From Chryseobacterium kimseyorum (GTDB lineage Bacteria > Bacteroidota > Bacteroidia > Flavobacteriales > Weeksellaceae): a stretch of 64,000 nt of DNA. Shown here in pieces: positions 40,936 through 49,694 of the stretch (position 1 is its first letter; the number at the start of each line of letters is the position of its first letter). The stretch is from contig NZ_JAPDHW010000001.1 in NCBI RefSeq assembly GCF_025971945.1, forward strand, positions 310,001 to 374,000, written 5' to 3'. A program made the position numbers and the translations under genes. The notes beneath the pieces are model-generated. The model saw only the letters and a list, made by a program, of their open reading frames with translations. It made no database searches and was not told the DNA's origin.

Positions 40936-43900
40936 TGATAAAGAACTTTATTAACAGACCGGTTTTATCCACTGTAATTTCCATTATGATCCTTATTTTA
41001 GGGGTTTTAGGACTTACAGCGCTTCCGGTTACACAGTATCCTGACATTGCACCGGCAACGGTGAGTGTTCGGGCAAATTATACCGGAGCCAACGCTGAAA
41101 CCGTAATGAAGAGTGTGGTTGTACCTTTGGAAGAGCAGATCAACGGGGTTGAAGGTATGGATTATATTACTTCCACAGCAGGTAACGATGGTTCAGCACA
41201 AATTCAGGTATTTTTCAAACAGGGAGTAGATGCAGATATTGCTGCAGTAAACGTACAGAACCGTGTTTCGAGAGCTTCCCCATTGTTACCAAGTGAGGTT
41301 ACAAGAGCGGGGGTGGTAACTCAGAAACAGCAGACCAGTGCTTTGATGTACCTATCTTTCTATTCTGAGAACAAAAATATTGATGACGTTTATCTTCAAA
41401 ACTTTTTGAATATCAACGTAATTCCAGATCTTCAGAGGATTAATGGAGTAGGTGAAGCCAACGTTTTTGGTGGTAAAAACTACTCAATGAGAATCTGGCT
41501 GGATCCTGCAAAACTGGCAGCGTACGGAATTACACCTACAGAAGTAACCAACGCGATCAATGATCAGAGTAGAGAAGCAGCTGCGGGATCTTTAGGACAG
41601 AACAGTGGAAGTTCTTTTGAATACATCATTAAATATGTCGGAAAATTCAGCGAAAAAGAACAGTACGATGACATTATCATAAAGTCGCTTCCGGACGGGC
41701 AGAATTTAATGTTGAAAGATGTTGCCAAAGTTGAACTGGGAGGTCTTTCTTATTCAGGAGTAGGTGAAAATGGAAACTATCCGTCGATCAGTATGGGGGT
41801 TTTCCAGACTCCGGGATCAAATGCTCAGGAAATTATTGAAAACATTAAAAAACAGCTTAAAGATAACGAAAGTTCATATCCAGAAGGCGTAAAATATACG
41901 TTCAACTTTGATACGAATGAATTCCTGGATGCGTCCATTGAAAAAGTAATTCATACTTTGATCGAAGCATTTATCCTTGTATTTATTGTAGTGTATATTT
42001 TCTTACAGGATTTCAGATCGACATTGATTCCTGCAATAGCAGTTCCGGTATCAATTGTGGGTACATTCTTCTTCCTGAATTTATTTGGATATTCATTAAA
42101 CCTTTTAACGCTTTTCGCATTGGTATTAGCGATTGGAATTGTGGTGGATGATGCAATTGTCGTCGTAGAGGCGGTACACGCGAAGATGGAAAACGGTATT
42201 TCGAATGCGAAAAAAGCCACGATTGAGGCAATGGATGAAATTACAGGAGCGATTATCTCTATTACTTTGGTAATGGCGGCGGTATTTATTCCGGTAACAT
42301 TTATTACAGGTCCTACGGGTGTATTTTATCAGCAGTTTGGGATTACCCTGATTATTGCGATTATTATTTCAGCGGTTAATGCATTGACATTGAGTCCGGT
42401 TTTATGTTCATTATTCTTAAAACCACACGAAGATCACCACGAAGATTATAAAAATAAAAATTTCATTCAGAAGTTCTTTTATAAATTCAATATCGGCTTC
42501 AAAACGGCGACTGACCGTTACGGAAGAGGATTTAATTTCCTAATTAAACATAAGTGGGTAACGTTGGTTATTCTAGTTGTTACAGGAGGAATTATCTACT
42601 GGGCCAACGGAAGTATGAAAAAAGGTTTCGTACCGACAGAAGACAGAGGAATTATCTTTACTGATGTACAGCTTCCTCCGGGAGCATCAATGGAAAGAAC
42701 CTACAACGTTCTGAAAACATTACAGAAAGATGCTATGCAGATTCCCGGAATTCAGAATGTCACTATCTCAACAGGTAGAGGATTATTATCCGGAAACGGA
42801 AGTAATAACGGTCTAGCCTTTATTAAACTTAAACCGTTTGACGACAGAAAAGGTGACGGTTTATCATCTGAAGAAATTTCTAAAAGATTATTTGGTCTTG
42901 CCGGGAAGGTGCCTGACGCAAAAGTAGTATTCTTTCAGCCGCCAAGTGTACCTGGATTTGGTAACAGTGCAGGTTTTGAAATGGTACTTTTAGATAAATC
43001 GGGTGGTGACTTTGCCGCTTTGGATGCAAAAACCAATGAGTTCATCGGAAATCTGATGCAGAGACCGGAAATTGAATTTGCTCAAACCTCATTCAATACA
43101 AAATATCCGCAGTACATGATGGAAATCAATGTTCCATTAGCTAAGCAGAAAGGAGTTTCTGTGAATGATATTTTGGCGACTATGCAGGGATATATCGGTG
43201 GAATTTACGGTGCTGATTTTACGAAATACGGGAAACAGTTCAGAGTAATGATTCAGGCACTTCCTGATGACAGAGCCAATGCAGAAAATCTTAATCAGTA
43301 CTATATTAAGACGAGTTCTGGCGAAATGTCTCCAATTTCACAGTTTGTAACATTAACGAAAACGTACGGGCCTCAGTCTGTAGGCCGTTACAATTTATTT
43401 ACCTCTGTGAAAATTACAGGAGCCAACAAAGCTGGCTTCAGTTCGGGTGACGCTATTACTGCTGTACAGGCAGTTGCCAAAGAGACCTTGGATCAGAATT
43501 ATGATGTTGAATTTACAGGTCTTACTAGAGAAGAATTGAATTCGGGATCTCAGACTTTATTGATCTTTGCTTTAAGTTTAGTATTTGTTTATTTCATCCT
43601 TTCTGCTCAGTATGAAAGTTATATTCTGCCTCTGGTAGTAGTAATTTCACTTCCTCTTGGGGTAATGGGTGCTTATTTTGGACAGAAAATAATGGGACTT
43701 GAGAACAACATTTACTTCCAGATTGCATTAATTATGTTGGTCGGATTGTTGGCGAAAAACGCGATTTTGATTATCGAATTTGCGGTTCAGAGAAGACATC
43801 ATGGTGAGACAATTGTAGAGTCAGCTATCAATGCAGCGAAAGCGAGATTACGACCGATTTTAATGACGTCATTGGCGTTTATCTTTGGTCTCTTACCATT

Positions 43901-44081
43901 GGTTTTAGCGAGTGGAATCGGTGCAGTAGGTAACAGATCAATTGCAACCGGAGCTTCCATAGGACTATTGATAGGTACCATCCTGGGAGTATTCGTAATT
44001 CCAGTGTTGTACGTGGTTTTCCAGACTATACAGGAGAAAATCAAACCGATCAAACAGGAAGACATCAATTTAGCTGAATAA
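40935..44081 (+). CDS. HAE1-family RND multidrug efflux permease (AcrB-like)
   Basis: A 1048-residue inner-membrane proton-drug antiporter. It starts MIKNFINRPVLSTVISIMILILGVLGLTALPVTQYPDIAPATVSV, the HAE1 hallmark, and has twelve membrane helices in two halves with large periplasmic loops. The proton-relay pair is in GIVVDDAIVVVEAV (D-D around residues 401-402), with the K in the second-half GLLAKNAILIIEFA. Length matches AcrB. The substrate range cannot be read from the sequence. Flanked by adaptor and outer-membrane genes of the same pump. Confidence 0.95.
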   Translation: MIKNFINRPVLSTVISIMILILGVLGLTALPVTQYPDIAPATVSVRANYTGANAETVMKSVVVPLEEQINGVEGMDYITSTAGNDGSAQIQVFFKQGVDADIAAVNVQNRVSRASPLLPSEVTRAGVVTQKQQTSALMYLSFYSENKNIDDVYLQNFLNINVIPDLQRINGVGEANVFGGKNYSMRIWLDPAKLAAYGITPTEVTNAINDQSREAAAGSLGQNSGSSFEYIIKYVGKFSEKEQYDDIIIKSLPDGQNLMLKDVAKVELGGLSYSGVGENGNYPSISMGVFQTPGSNAQEIIENIKKQLKDNESSYPEGVKYTFNFDTNEFLDASIEKVIHTLIEAFILVFIVVYIFLQDFRSTLIPAIAVPVSIVGTFFFLNLFGYSLNLLTLFALVLAIGIVVDDAIVVVEAVHAKMENGISNAKKATIEAMDEITGAIISITLVMAAVFIPVTFITGPTGVFYQQFGITLIIAIIISAVNALTLSPVLCSLFLKPHEDHHEDYKNKNFIQKFFYKFNIGFKTATDRYGRGFNFLIKHKWVTLVILVVTGGIIYWANGSMKKGFVPTEDRGIIFTDVQLPPGASMERTYNVLKTLQKDAMQIPGIQNVTISTGRGLLSGNGSNNGLAFIKLKPFDDRKGDGLSSEEISKRLFGLAGKVPDAKVVFFQPPSVPGFGNSAGFEMVLLDKSGGDFAALDAKTNEFIGNLMQRPEIEFAQTSFNTKYPQYMMEINVPLAKQKGVSVNDILATMQGYIGGIYGADFTKYGKQFRVMIQALPDDRANAENLNQYYIKTSSGEMSPISQFVTLTKTYGPQSVGRYNLFTSVKITGANKAGFSSGDAITAVQAVAKETLDQNYDVEFTGLTREELNSGSQTLLIFALSLVFVYFILSAQYESYILPLVVVISLPLGVMGAYFGQKIMGLENNIYFQIALIMLVGLLAKNAILIIEFAVQRRHHGETIVESAINAAKARLRPILMTSLAFIFGLLPLVLASGIGAVGNRSIATGASIGLLIGTILGVFVIPVLYVVFQTIQEKIKPIKQEDINLAE

Positions 44082-44102
44082 GAAATCTTTAAGATTTAAA
44101 TA

Positions 44103-45515
44103 ATGAAAAATTTATCAATAATAAAAGGAACAGCTTTTTCAGTGCTTACCGCTTTGGTTATTACTTCTTGTCACGTAAGACAGGAGTATGAAAGACCTGC
44201 TGCGGTAGTAGATGAAAAACTCTTCCGGACAGATATGCTTCCTCAGGATAGCACGAGTACCGCAAATGTTTCATGGAAAGAAATATTTACTGATCCTGTC
44301 CTTCAGAAACATATTTCAAAAGCTTTAGAAAACAACTTAGATATAAGAATTGCTCTGCAGAATATCAGATCTGCAGAAGCGTACTTGAGACAGAGTAAAG
44401 CGGCATACCAACCAACGTTAACTGTTGGTCCTGGTTATACTTTTCAGACTCAGTCACTGAATACTCAGTTTGGACAGATCATTGGAGAAAGAAGATATGT
44501 CAATCAGTTTGACATTACAGGAAGCATCGCTTGGGAAGCTGACTTATGGGGGAAATTAAAAGCTCAGGAAAAAGCTCAGCTGGCTACATATTTAGGTAAT
44601 GTTGCAGCACATCAGGCTGTGAAAAGTGATTTGGTTGCATCAATCGCATCAAGCTATTATCAGCTGTTGACTTTAGATGATCAGAAAAAAATTATTCAGG
44701 AAACAATAAAGATCCGTGAGAATAATCTTGAAACGACAAAGGCTTTAAAGGTTGCCGGAACGTTGACGGAAGTTGCAGTTCAACAAAGTCAGGCCTTGGT
44801 GTATAATGCGCAGTCGTTGCTAATCGATATCGATACTCAGATTCAGCAACTTGAAAATACCATGAGTCTGCTGATGGGAGAGCCATCACAATCAATAGAG
44901 AGATCGACTTTGGAAAGTCAGAGACTTCCGGAAAACTTTGCGTTAGGTTATCCTGCGAATTTATTGGCAAACCGTCCGGATGTGATGCAGGCTGAATTTA
45001 ATCTGATGAATGCATTTGAACTCACCAATTCTGCAAAAGCACAGTTCTATCCGACATTAAAGCTGACGGGAAGCGGTGGATTACAATCCGTTGATATTGA
45101 CCATTTGTTCAGTGTGAATTCGCTTTTTGCGAGTTTAATTGGAGGATTGGCTCAGCCTATTTTAAACAAAAGACAGATTAAGACTAATTACGAAGTTAGT
45201 TTGGCGAATAAAGAAACTGCTTACCTGAACTTTAGAAAAACGGTACTTACTGCAGGAAAAGAAGTTTCTGACGCAATCAGAGTATTTTCTGTACAGGACT
45301 CTTTTATAGCTTTAAAACAGAAAGAACTGGATTCTTATCAAAAATCAGTTGACTATTCTCAGGAATTGGTTAATTATGGTATGGCGAATTATCTTGAAGT
45401 TTTAAATGCAAGTGTAAACTCACTGAATGCAGAACTTAATATTTCGAATGCAGAATACAGTAAAATGAAAGCTGCAGTAGATTTATATAGAGCTTTAGGA
45501 GGTGGCTGGAAATAA
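44103..45515 (+). CDS. TolC-like outer-membrane efflux lipoprotein (NodT family)
   Basis: A 470-residue lipoprotein with C23 in the lipobox (VITSC). Two outer-membrane efflux protein repeats of coiled-coil and strands follow. Repeat 1 has DIRIALQNIRSAEAYLRQSKAAYQPTLTVGPGYTFQTQS and repeat 2 has LLANRPDVMQAEFNLMNAFELTNSAKAQFYPTLKLTGSGGLQS. LPANLLANRPDV-type motifs are typical of NodT/OprM channels. Last gene of the operon, followed by a terminator at 45543. Confidence 0.93.
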   Translation: MKNLSIIKGTAFSVLTALVITSCHVRQEYERPAAVVDEKLFRTDMLPQDSTSTANVSWKEIFTDPVLQKHISKALENNLDIRIALQNIRSAEAYLRQSKAAYQPTLTVGPGYTFQTQSLNTQFGQIIGERRYVNQFDITGSIAWEADLWGKLKAQEKAQLATYLGNVAAHQAVKSDLVASIASSYYQLLTLDDQKKIIQETIKIRENNLETTKALKVAGTLTEVAVQQSQALVYNAQSLLIDIDTQIQQLENTMSLLMGEPSQSIERSTLESQRLPENFALGYPANLLANRPDVMQAEFNLMNAFELTNSAKAQFYPTLKLTGSGGLQSVDIDHLFSVNSLFASLIGGLAQPILNKRQIKTNYEVSLANKETAYLNFRKTVLTAGKEVSDAIRVFSVQDSFIALKQKELDSYQKSVDYSQELVNYGMANYLEVLNASVNSLNAELNISNAEYSKMKAAVDLYRALGGGWK

Positions 45516-45542
45516 TTAAAATTATTAATATAAATTCTCTTT

Positions 45543-45576
45543 AAAACGTGTGCTGTCTTCAGTACACGTTTTATTT
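45543..45576 (+). terminator. Rho-independent terminator of the efflux operon
   Basis: AAAACGTGT (45543-45551) pairs with ACACGTTTT (45564-45572) and the loop side can add further pairs. The downstream T-run is short and interrupted by A. Confidence 0.7.
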
Positions 45577-45597
45577 TAAATTAAAGTTAAATAATTA

Positions 45598-45629
45598 TTT
45601 GTTTATACGTAGTTAACTACGTAGTTTTG
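45598..45629 (+). promoter_or_regulatory. Promoter with palindromic operator for the acetyltransferase-MarR operon
   Basis: TTTG (45598-45601), a 20-base spacer and TAGTTTTG (45622-45629) match the Bacteroidota -33/-7 consensus. A perfect 18-bp palindrome, TACGTAGTTAACTACGTA (45606-45623), fills the spacer and touches the -7 box, so a bound dimer would block the polymerase. The start codon at 45646 leaves a leader of only about a dozen bases. Confidence 0.75.
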
Positions 45630-45645
45630 TACTTAAATAAATGTT

Positions 45646-46140
45646 GTGGTAGAAATTCAGCCAATTGGCAATGCATATTCAGAATCAGTTATTGATTTAA
45701 TTTTAAATATTCAGCAGAAGGAATTCAACGTTCCGATCACCATAGAAGACCAGCCGGACCTTTTAGAGATTGAAGATTTTTATTTGGCAAGTGGAGGAAA
45801 CTTTTGGGGCGCCTTCATAAACGGTGAGCTTGCAGGAACGATCGCCTTAGTCAAGTTTGATGAAAAAGCAGGTGCGATACGGAAAATGTTTGTCAAAAGT
45901 GAATACAGAGGAAAAGAATACAGTATTGCACAAAAACTTTTAGAAAAGTTGATTTCTTACTGTAATGAAAATGGAATGACTGAAATTTACTTGGGCACTG
46001 TTTCGATCCTTAAAGCTGCATTACGGTTTTATGAAAGAAATCATTTTATCATTATTGAAAAAGAAAACCTGCCTGCTAAATTTCCTTTGATGAACGCTGA
46101 TAATGTTTTCTGTTTTCTCAATTTAAAATCTAAGTTATGA
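45646..46140 (+). CDS. GNAT-family N-acetyltransferase
   Basis: A 164-residue acetyltransferase. The core is GTIALVKFDEKAGAIRKMFVKSEYRGKEYSIAQKLLEKLISYCNENGMTEIYLGTVSILKAALRFYERNHFIII, with the R/K-x-x-x-R-GK acetyl-CoA loop and a C-terminal FYERNHF strand. It starts at GTG, since no in-frame ATG lies between the promoter and the domain. Its last four bases overlap the start of a MarR gene (ATGA). Acetyltransferase plus MarR pairs are frequent and often concern toxic-compound or metabolite modification. Substrate unknown. Confidence 0.82.
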   Translation: MVEIQPIGNAYSESVIDLILNIQQKEFNVPITIEDQPDLLEIEDFYLASGGNFWGAFINGELAGTIALVKFDEKAGAIRKMFVKSEYRGKEYSIAQKLLEKLISYCNENGMTEIYLGTVSILKAALRFYERNHFIIIEKENLPAKFPLMNADNVFCFLNLKSKL

Positions 46141-46616
46141 ATATCATCAACGAGTCAGGAATTTTAGCCTTGTCCACGAGATTACAGAGACTCAGTGAAC
46201 AGCTGCGCAAAGACGGAGCTTTAATCTACAAAGAATTCGGAATCGATTTTGAACCAAAATGGTTTCCCGTAATTCTGACTTTACATCATAAAAAAACAGC
46301 GAGTGTTGTTGAGATTGCGAATGAAATAGGGTACAGTCATCCTTCTACCATCAGCCTGTTAAAAGAACTTGAAAAGCAACAGTTGATCATTTCTAAAAAA
46401 GATAAAAAAGATGAGCGTAAACGCCTTGTCGAACTTACAGAAAAGGGATTGGATTTAGTTGAAAAAATGCAGCCTGTCTGGAAACTGATGTCTGTAGTCT
46501 TGGGTGATATCTCAGACAGTAAGAATAATCTGCTGAATGCTATTGAGGAGGTGGAAGAAAATTTGTCAACGCAATCATTTATTCAGCGTGCAAAACAAAT
46601 GATAAACAACAAATAG
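46137..46616 (+). CDS. MarR-family transcriptional regulator
   Basis: A 159-residue winged-helix protein. The HTH is KKTASVVEIANEIGYSHPSTISLLKELEKQQLIISKKDKKDERKRLVELTEKGLDLVEKM (about 50-112), and helices at both ends form the dimer. It overlaps the acetyltransferase gene by 4 bases (ATGA), so it is translated from the same message. The 18-bp palindrome at the operon's promoter is its likely operator, which would make the unit self-repressing. Ligand unknown. Confidence 0.87.
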   Translation: MNIINESGILALSTRLQRLSEQLRKDGALIYKEFGIDFEPKWFPVILTLHHKKTASVVEIANEIGYSHPSTISLLKELEKQQLIISKKDKKDERKRLVELTEKGLDLVEKMQPVWKLMSVVLGDISDSKNNLLNAIEEVEENLSTQSFIQRAKQMINNK

Positions 46617-46709
46617 TCTTTTTAATTTTGTCATTTTCTTAAAGAATTTTCAAAAAATAGAAATTGTCTTTAGATTAAAGCTTTTTCTTAAATAAAATTT
46701 AACAAATTA

Positions 46710-46740
46710 TTTGCAAATATGGTTTAATTACTTACTTTTG
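46710..46740 (+). promoter_or_regulatory. tRNA-Ala promoter (TTTG-N19-TACTTTTG)
   Basis: TTTG at 46710-46713, a 19-base spacer and TACTTTTG at 46733-46740 form one of the best matches to the Bacteroidota promoter in the window. The tRNA begins 30 bases downstream. Confidence 0.7.
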
Positions 46741-46770
46741 TACCGCTTCGTGTGAAAACACAAAGATCAA

Positions 46771-46844
46771 GGGGAATTAGCTCATCTGGCTAGAGCGTTA
46801 GACTGGCAGTCTAAAGGTGACGGGTTCGATCCCCGTATTCTCCA
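46771..46844 (+). tRNA. tRNA-Ala, anticodon GGC
   Basis: A cloverleaf can be drawn by eye. Acceptor GGGGAAT pairs with ATTCTCC, including the G3-U70 pair that marks alanine tRNAs. The D arm carries AGCTCATCTGGCTAGAGC. The anticodon stem TTAGA/TCTAA has loop CTGGCAG, giving anticodon GGC. The T arm has GGTTCGATCC. Discriminator base is A at 46844; CCA is not encoded. Confidence 0.95.
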
Positions 46845-46879
46845 CTGAAATAAAACTTTATCAAACCATATTAAAAGCT

Positions 46880-47251
46880 ATGAAGAAACTTTTTTTACTT
46901 TTAGTGACCACATTTTCATTAATCGGATGTACCGCTGATGACGAAACAATCTATGATTATATCGGAACTTGGTCTGGAACATATACAGGAAGCGATAAAG
47001 GAGTGTGGAATTTTGTAGTGGCTGATAACGGTAATGTTACAGGAACCATGCATTCTGAAACAAATAACGAAAACTATAATATCTCTGGTCATCTGGATGA
47101 TTCAGGACAGTTAACTGCAGATCTGGGACTGCCGGCTGACGGTCAGTTCACAGGTACTTTGACCCGTGATAAAAAAGGCGACGGAAACTGGACCAATGCA
47201 GTGCCTACACCTACAAGAAGCGGTGCCTGGACTGGCGAAAAAAATAAATAA
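46880..47251 (+). CDS. Small lipoprotein, unknown
   Basis: A 123-residue lipoprotein. The signal peptide MKKLFLLLVTTFSLIGC has C17 in the lipobox. The mature part is a small beta-rich domain of the type YIGTWSGTYTGSDKGVWNFVVADNGNVTGTMHSETNNENYNISGHLDDSGQLTADLG, resembling secreted beta-sandwich or lipocalin-like modules, with GTW and G-x-W repeats. Function unknown. The frame runs back into the tRNA gene, so an upstream start is excluded. A terminator follows. Confidence 0.75.
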   Translation: MKKLFLLLVTTFSLIGCTADDETIYDYIGTWSGTYTGSDKGVWNFVVADNGNVTGTMHSETNNENYNISGHLDDSGQLTADLGLPADGQFTGTLTRDKKGDGNWTNAVPTPTRSGAWTGEKNK

Positions 47252-47269
47252 TTTTTACAATTAGAATAG

Positions 47270-47306
47270 GAAAAACCTGTAAACGATGTTTACAGGTTTT
47301 TTTTTG
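47270..47306 (+). terminator. Rho-independent terminator
   Basis: AAAAACCTGTAAAC (47271-47284) pairs perfectly with GTTTACAGGTTTTT (47288-47301) around GAT, then a T-run. It ends the lipoprotein transcript and possibly that of the tRNA. Confidence 0.92.
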
Positions 47307-47364
47307 TTTTGTAGCGTTTTTGAGTTTGAAAAAATCTGAGCGACCGTAGAATGAATTCAATTAT

Positions 47365-48015
47365 TTAAACAAATCCCATTTTGATAATCTGATCATCTTT
47401 TTTTAAGATCAAAAAATGAAATTTCAATTCGTCATCTGAAAAATGTTTTTGAAAAACATATTCAGCGAGAGGTTTTTCTATAGAAATCATTTCATTAAAA
47501 TGTTCTGACTGATACTCCTCAAAATTAACAGATATCGTTTCCATAATAATGTCATCTACACTGATATTTTTATCTAAAACAGTACTGTAATCCCACAAAC
47601 CTGCAGAAATCGATACACTATTACCAAGGGGCTGAACGTCACCAAACTGAAAGCTTTTGAGCATTTGAAATCCAGCTTCTGTACTAATTCCCTGCTTTAC
47701 AGTTCTTTTTCCTTTTTCTGAAATAGCATCTAAATCCTTAATTTCTGTCATCAGCTTCGCAAACTTCTGATAGAGTAGGGGATCACTGCATTCTTTAATA
47801 TAAGGTTCTAAACACTGCCTGAAAATTTTTCCAATTTTAGAACAATGACCAAACTCTGAACTGTTCTGCCGTACTTTCTCATATGATGGACTCTTCTTAA
47901 AAGCATTCTTATTAAAACCGCTCTTCTTCCTAACCACATTTTTACCATTCAGATTGTAAAAAACCAAATCTCCTACAGTACCGTTAAGTTTAATGAGGCT
48001 TTCGTATGTTGCCAT
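47365..48015 (-). CDS. Bacteroidota-type protein of unknown function
   Basis: A 216-residue soluble protein. It opens with LIKLNGTVGDLVFYNLNGKNVVRKKSGFNKNAFKKSPSYEKVRQNSSEFGHCSKIGKIFRQCLEP. Its G-x-xGDL-F-Y, R-K-K-G and R-x-N-x-x-EF pattern I recall from many short Bacteroidota hypothetical proteins, some near mobile or phage-like genes. The remainder is mixed helix and strand and ends KFHFLILKKDDQIIKMGFV. No catalytic motif is evident. It is divergent from the NlpC lipoprotein gene, with a 152-base AT-rich shared upstream region. Confidence 0.7.
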   Translation of the reverse strand: MATYESLIKLNGTVGDLVFYNLNGKNVVRKKSGFNKNAFKKSPSYEKVRQNSSEFGHCSKIGKIFRQCLEPYIKECSDPLLYQKFAKLMTEIKDLDAISEKGKRTVKQGISTEAGFQMLKSFQFGDVQPLGNSVSISAGLWDYSTVLDKNISVDDIIMETISVNFEEYQSEHFNEMISIEKPLAEYVFQKHFSDDELKFHFLILKKDDQIIKMGFV

Positions 48016-48031
48016 TCTCCTTTTTAAATTT

Positions 48032-48039
48032 CAAATATA
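48032..48039 (-). promoter_or_regulatory. Putative -7 element (TATATTTG) of the gene at 47365-48015
   Basis: On the minus strand TATATTTG lies 16 bases before the ATG. No clear -33 was fixed. Confidence 0.4.
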
Positions 48040-48080
48040 CTAATAAAATTTTTATTATATACCTTTATTACATATTTAAA

Positions 48081-48131
48081 GTATAGTTGTAGTATAGTTG
48101 TTATATATTTAAATTTTATTTTATATATTTG
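48081..48131 (+). promoter_or_regulatory. Promoter region of the NlpC/P60 gene with a direct repeat
   Basis: TATATTTG at 48124-48131 fits the -7 box, with TTG at 48098-48100 as a possible -33 (spacer 23). GTATAGTTGT occurs twice, at 48081-48090 and 48092-48101, one helical turn apart, and the second copy overlaps the -33. This could be an activator or repressor site. Confidence 0.5.
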
Positions 48132-48167
48132 TTTACTATAATAAAATTGTCTTAAAATCAACACAGT

Positions 48168-48740
48168 ATGAATTTCAGAATATTAAAGCTTCAGTCGTGT
48201 GTAAAAACGTTTGCGATTCTGGGTATTTCTGCATCTGTAGCCGTTTCATGTGGAAGTTCGAAGAGTGTTTCAAAGTCAAAAGGTTCGACCACGAAATCAA
48301 CTGCTAAATCTGAAAATCTCAGAAAATTAGATTCTAAATTTGATGGATCAATCTCAGGATCAATGAAGAATATTCTGAAGGATGCGGAACGGTATTTAGG
48401 AGCCCCTTACAAATTTGGCGGAAATTCATCTTCAGGATTTGACTGTTCAGGATTAACCACTAAAGTCTTTGATGAAAACGGATTAAAATTACCCAGAAGA
48501 TCAGCAGATCAGGCAAATACAGGGAAAAATATTGATGTCAAAGAAGCGAAACCGGGCGATCTCTTATTTTTTGCAACCGCAGGAGGAAGCAAAGTTTCTC
48601 ACGTGGGAATTGTACATACTATTGAAAATGACGGCGAGGTGAAATTCATTCATGCATCCACTTCAAAAGGAGTGATCATTTCATCGCTTAACGAGAAATA
48701 CTGGAACAAGGCCTATCTCCATACACAGAGGGTTCTGTAA
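48168..48740 (+). CDS. NlpC/P60 (C40) peptidoglycan endopeptidase lipoprotein
   Basis: A 190-residue lipoprotein with lipobox C28 (VAVSCGSSK) and a Ser/Lys-rich linker (29-50). The NlpC/P60 domain has catalytic C93 in SSGFDCSGLT, H145 in KVSHVGIVH and H162 in FIHASTSKG. GAPYKFGG precedes the cysteine as in family members. It probably cleaves peptide stems of peptidoglycan in the periplasm. Single gene, no terminator noticed before dapD. Confidence 0.92.
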   Translation: MNFRILKLQSCVKTFAILGISASVAVSCGSSKSVSKSKGSTTKSTAKSENLRKLDSKFDGSISGSMKNILKDAERYLGAPYKFGGNSSSGFDCSGLTTKVFDENGLKLPRRSADQANTGKNIDVKEAKPGDLLFFATAGGSKVSHVGIVHTIENDGEVKFIHASTSKGVIISSLNEKYWNKAYLHTQRVL

Positions 48741-48828
48741 TGTTTTATTAATCATTTTCTTCTGTTATTATTCAAATAAATCATTTACTGAAAAGATCAT
48801 TTTCAAAGGCTTTTGCACAACTTTTTTG

Positions 48829-48836
48829 TATATTTG
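48829..48836 (+). promoter_or_regulatory. Putative -7 element (TATATTTG) of dapD
   Basis: TATATTTG fits TAnnTTTG and lies 35 bases before the dapD start. No -33 at the right spacing was found. Confidence 0.4.
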
Positions 48837-48871
48837 GCGTCATAATTTATAAACAGATTTAAACTTAAAAC

Positions 48872-49684
48872 ATGTCGTTACAACAAACTATCGAAAATAT
48901 TTGGGACAATAGAGATTTATTACAAAATGAAGACAGCAAATCCACTATCAGAGAAGTTATTGCTCTTTTAGATTCAGGAAAACTTCGTGTTGCTGAGCCT
49001 ACAGAAAACGGATGGCAGGTGAATGAATGGGTGAAGAAAGCTGTAGTTATGTATTTCCCGATTCAAAAAATGGAAACTATTGAAGTAGGCCCTTTTGAAT
49101 TTCACGATAAAATGCCTTTGAAAAGAAATTATGCTGAAAAAGGTGTAAGAGTTGTACCTCATGCCGTTGCCAGAGAAGGATCTTTTATTGCTTCAGGAGT
49201 TATTTTAATGCCTTCTTATGTAAATATCGGAGCTTACGTGGATTCAGGAACGATGGTTGATACCTGGGCAACAGTTGGAAGCTGCGCTCAGATCGGTAAA
49301 AACGTTCACTTAAGCGGTGGAGTTGGTATCGGTGGAGTTTTAGAACCACTCCAGGCAGCGCCGGTAATTATTGAGGATGACTGTTTTATCGGTTCAAGAT
49401 GTATCGTTGTAGAGGGAGTTCATGTTGAAAAAGAAGCAGTTTTGGGAGCGAATGTTGTATTGACCGCTTCAACTAAAATTATCGATGTTACTGGAGACAC
49501 ACCTATTGAAATAAAAGGTAGAGTTCCTGCCCGTTCTGTGGTAATCCCGGGAAGCTATACCAAGCAATATCCTGCCGGAGAATATCAGGTTCCTTGTGCT
49601 TTGATTATTGGTCAGAGAAAAGAGTCTACAGATAAAAAAACATCTCTTAACGATGCTTTGAGAGAAAATAATGTAGCAGTCTAA
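48872..49684 (+). CDS. dapD: 2,3,4,5-Tetrahydropyridine-2,6-dicarboxylate N-succinyltransferase
   Basis: A 270-residue left-handed beta-helix enzyme of lysine/diaminopimelate synthesis. An N-terminal helical domain is followed by hexapeptide repeats (GVILMPSYVNIGAYVDSGTMVDTWATVGSCAQIGKNVHLSGGVGIGGVLEPLQAAPVIIEDDCFIGSRCIVVEGVHVEKEAVLGANV, about 109-200). It succinylates tetrahydrodipicolinate. The same window also encodes lysine breakdown genes (35131-38106), so synthesis and use of lysine are both represented. Confidence 0.95.
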   Translation: MSLQQTIENIWDNRDLLQNEDSKSTIREVIALLDSGKLRVAEPTENGWQVNEWVKKAVVMYFPIQKMETIEVGPFEFHDKMPLKRNYAEKGVRVVPHAVAREGSFIASGVILMPSYVNIGAYVDSGTMVDTWATVGSCAQIGKNVHLSGGVGIGGVLEPLQAAPVIIEDDCFIGSRCIVVEGVHVEKEAVLGANVVLTASTKIIDVTGDTPIEIKGRVPARSVVIPGSYTKQYPAGEYQVPCALIIGQRKESTDKKTSLNDALRENNVAV

Positions 49685-49694
49685 ACATTCTACA

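Noticed and set aside
41951..42231. Minus-strand ORFs inside the RND pump gene
   Set aside because: Antisense to conserved membrane helices; composition is that of a shadow frame.
46817..46879. Upstream start of the lipoprotein gene within the tRNA
   Set aside because: That ORF begins inside tRNA-Ala. The signal peptide starts at ATG 46880.
48081..48101. CRISPR-like repeat
   Set aside because: Only two short copies one turn apart with no spacers; it is better read as a promoter element.
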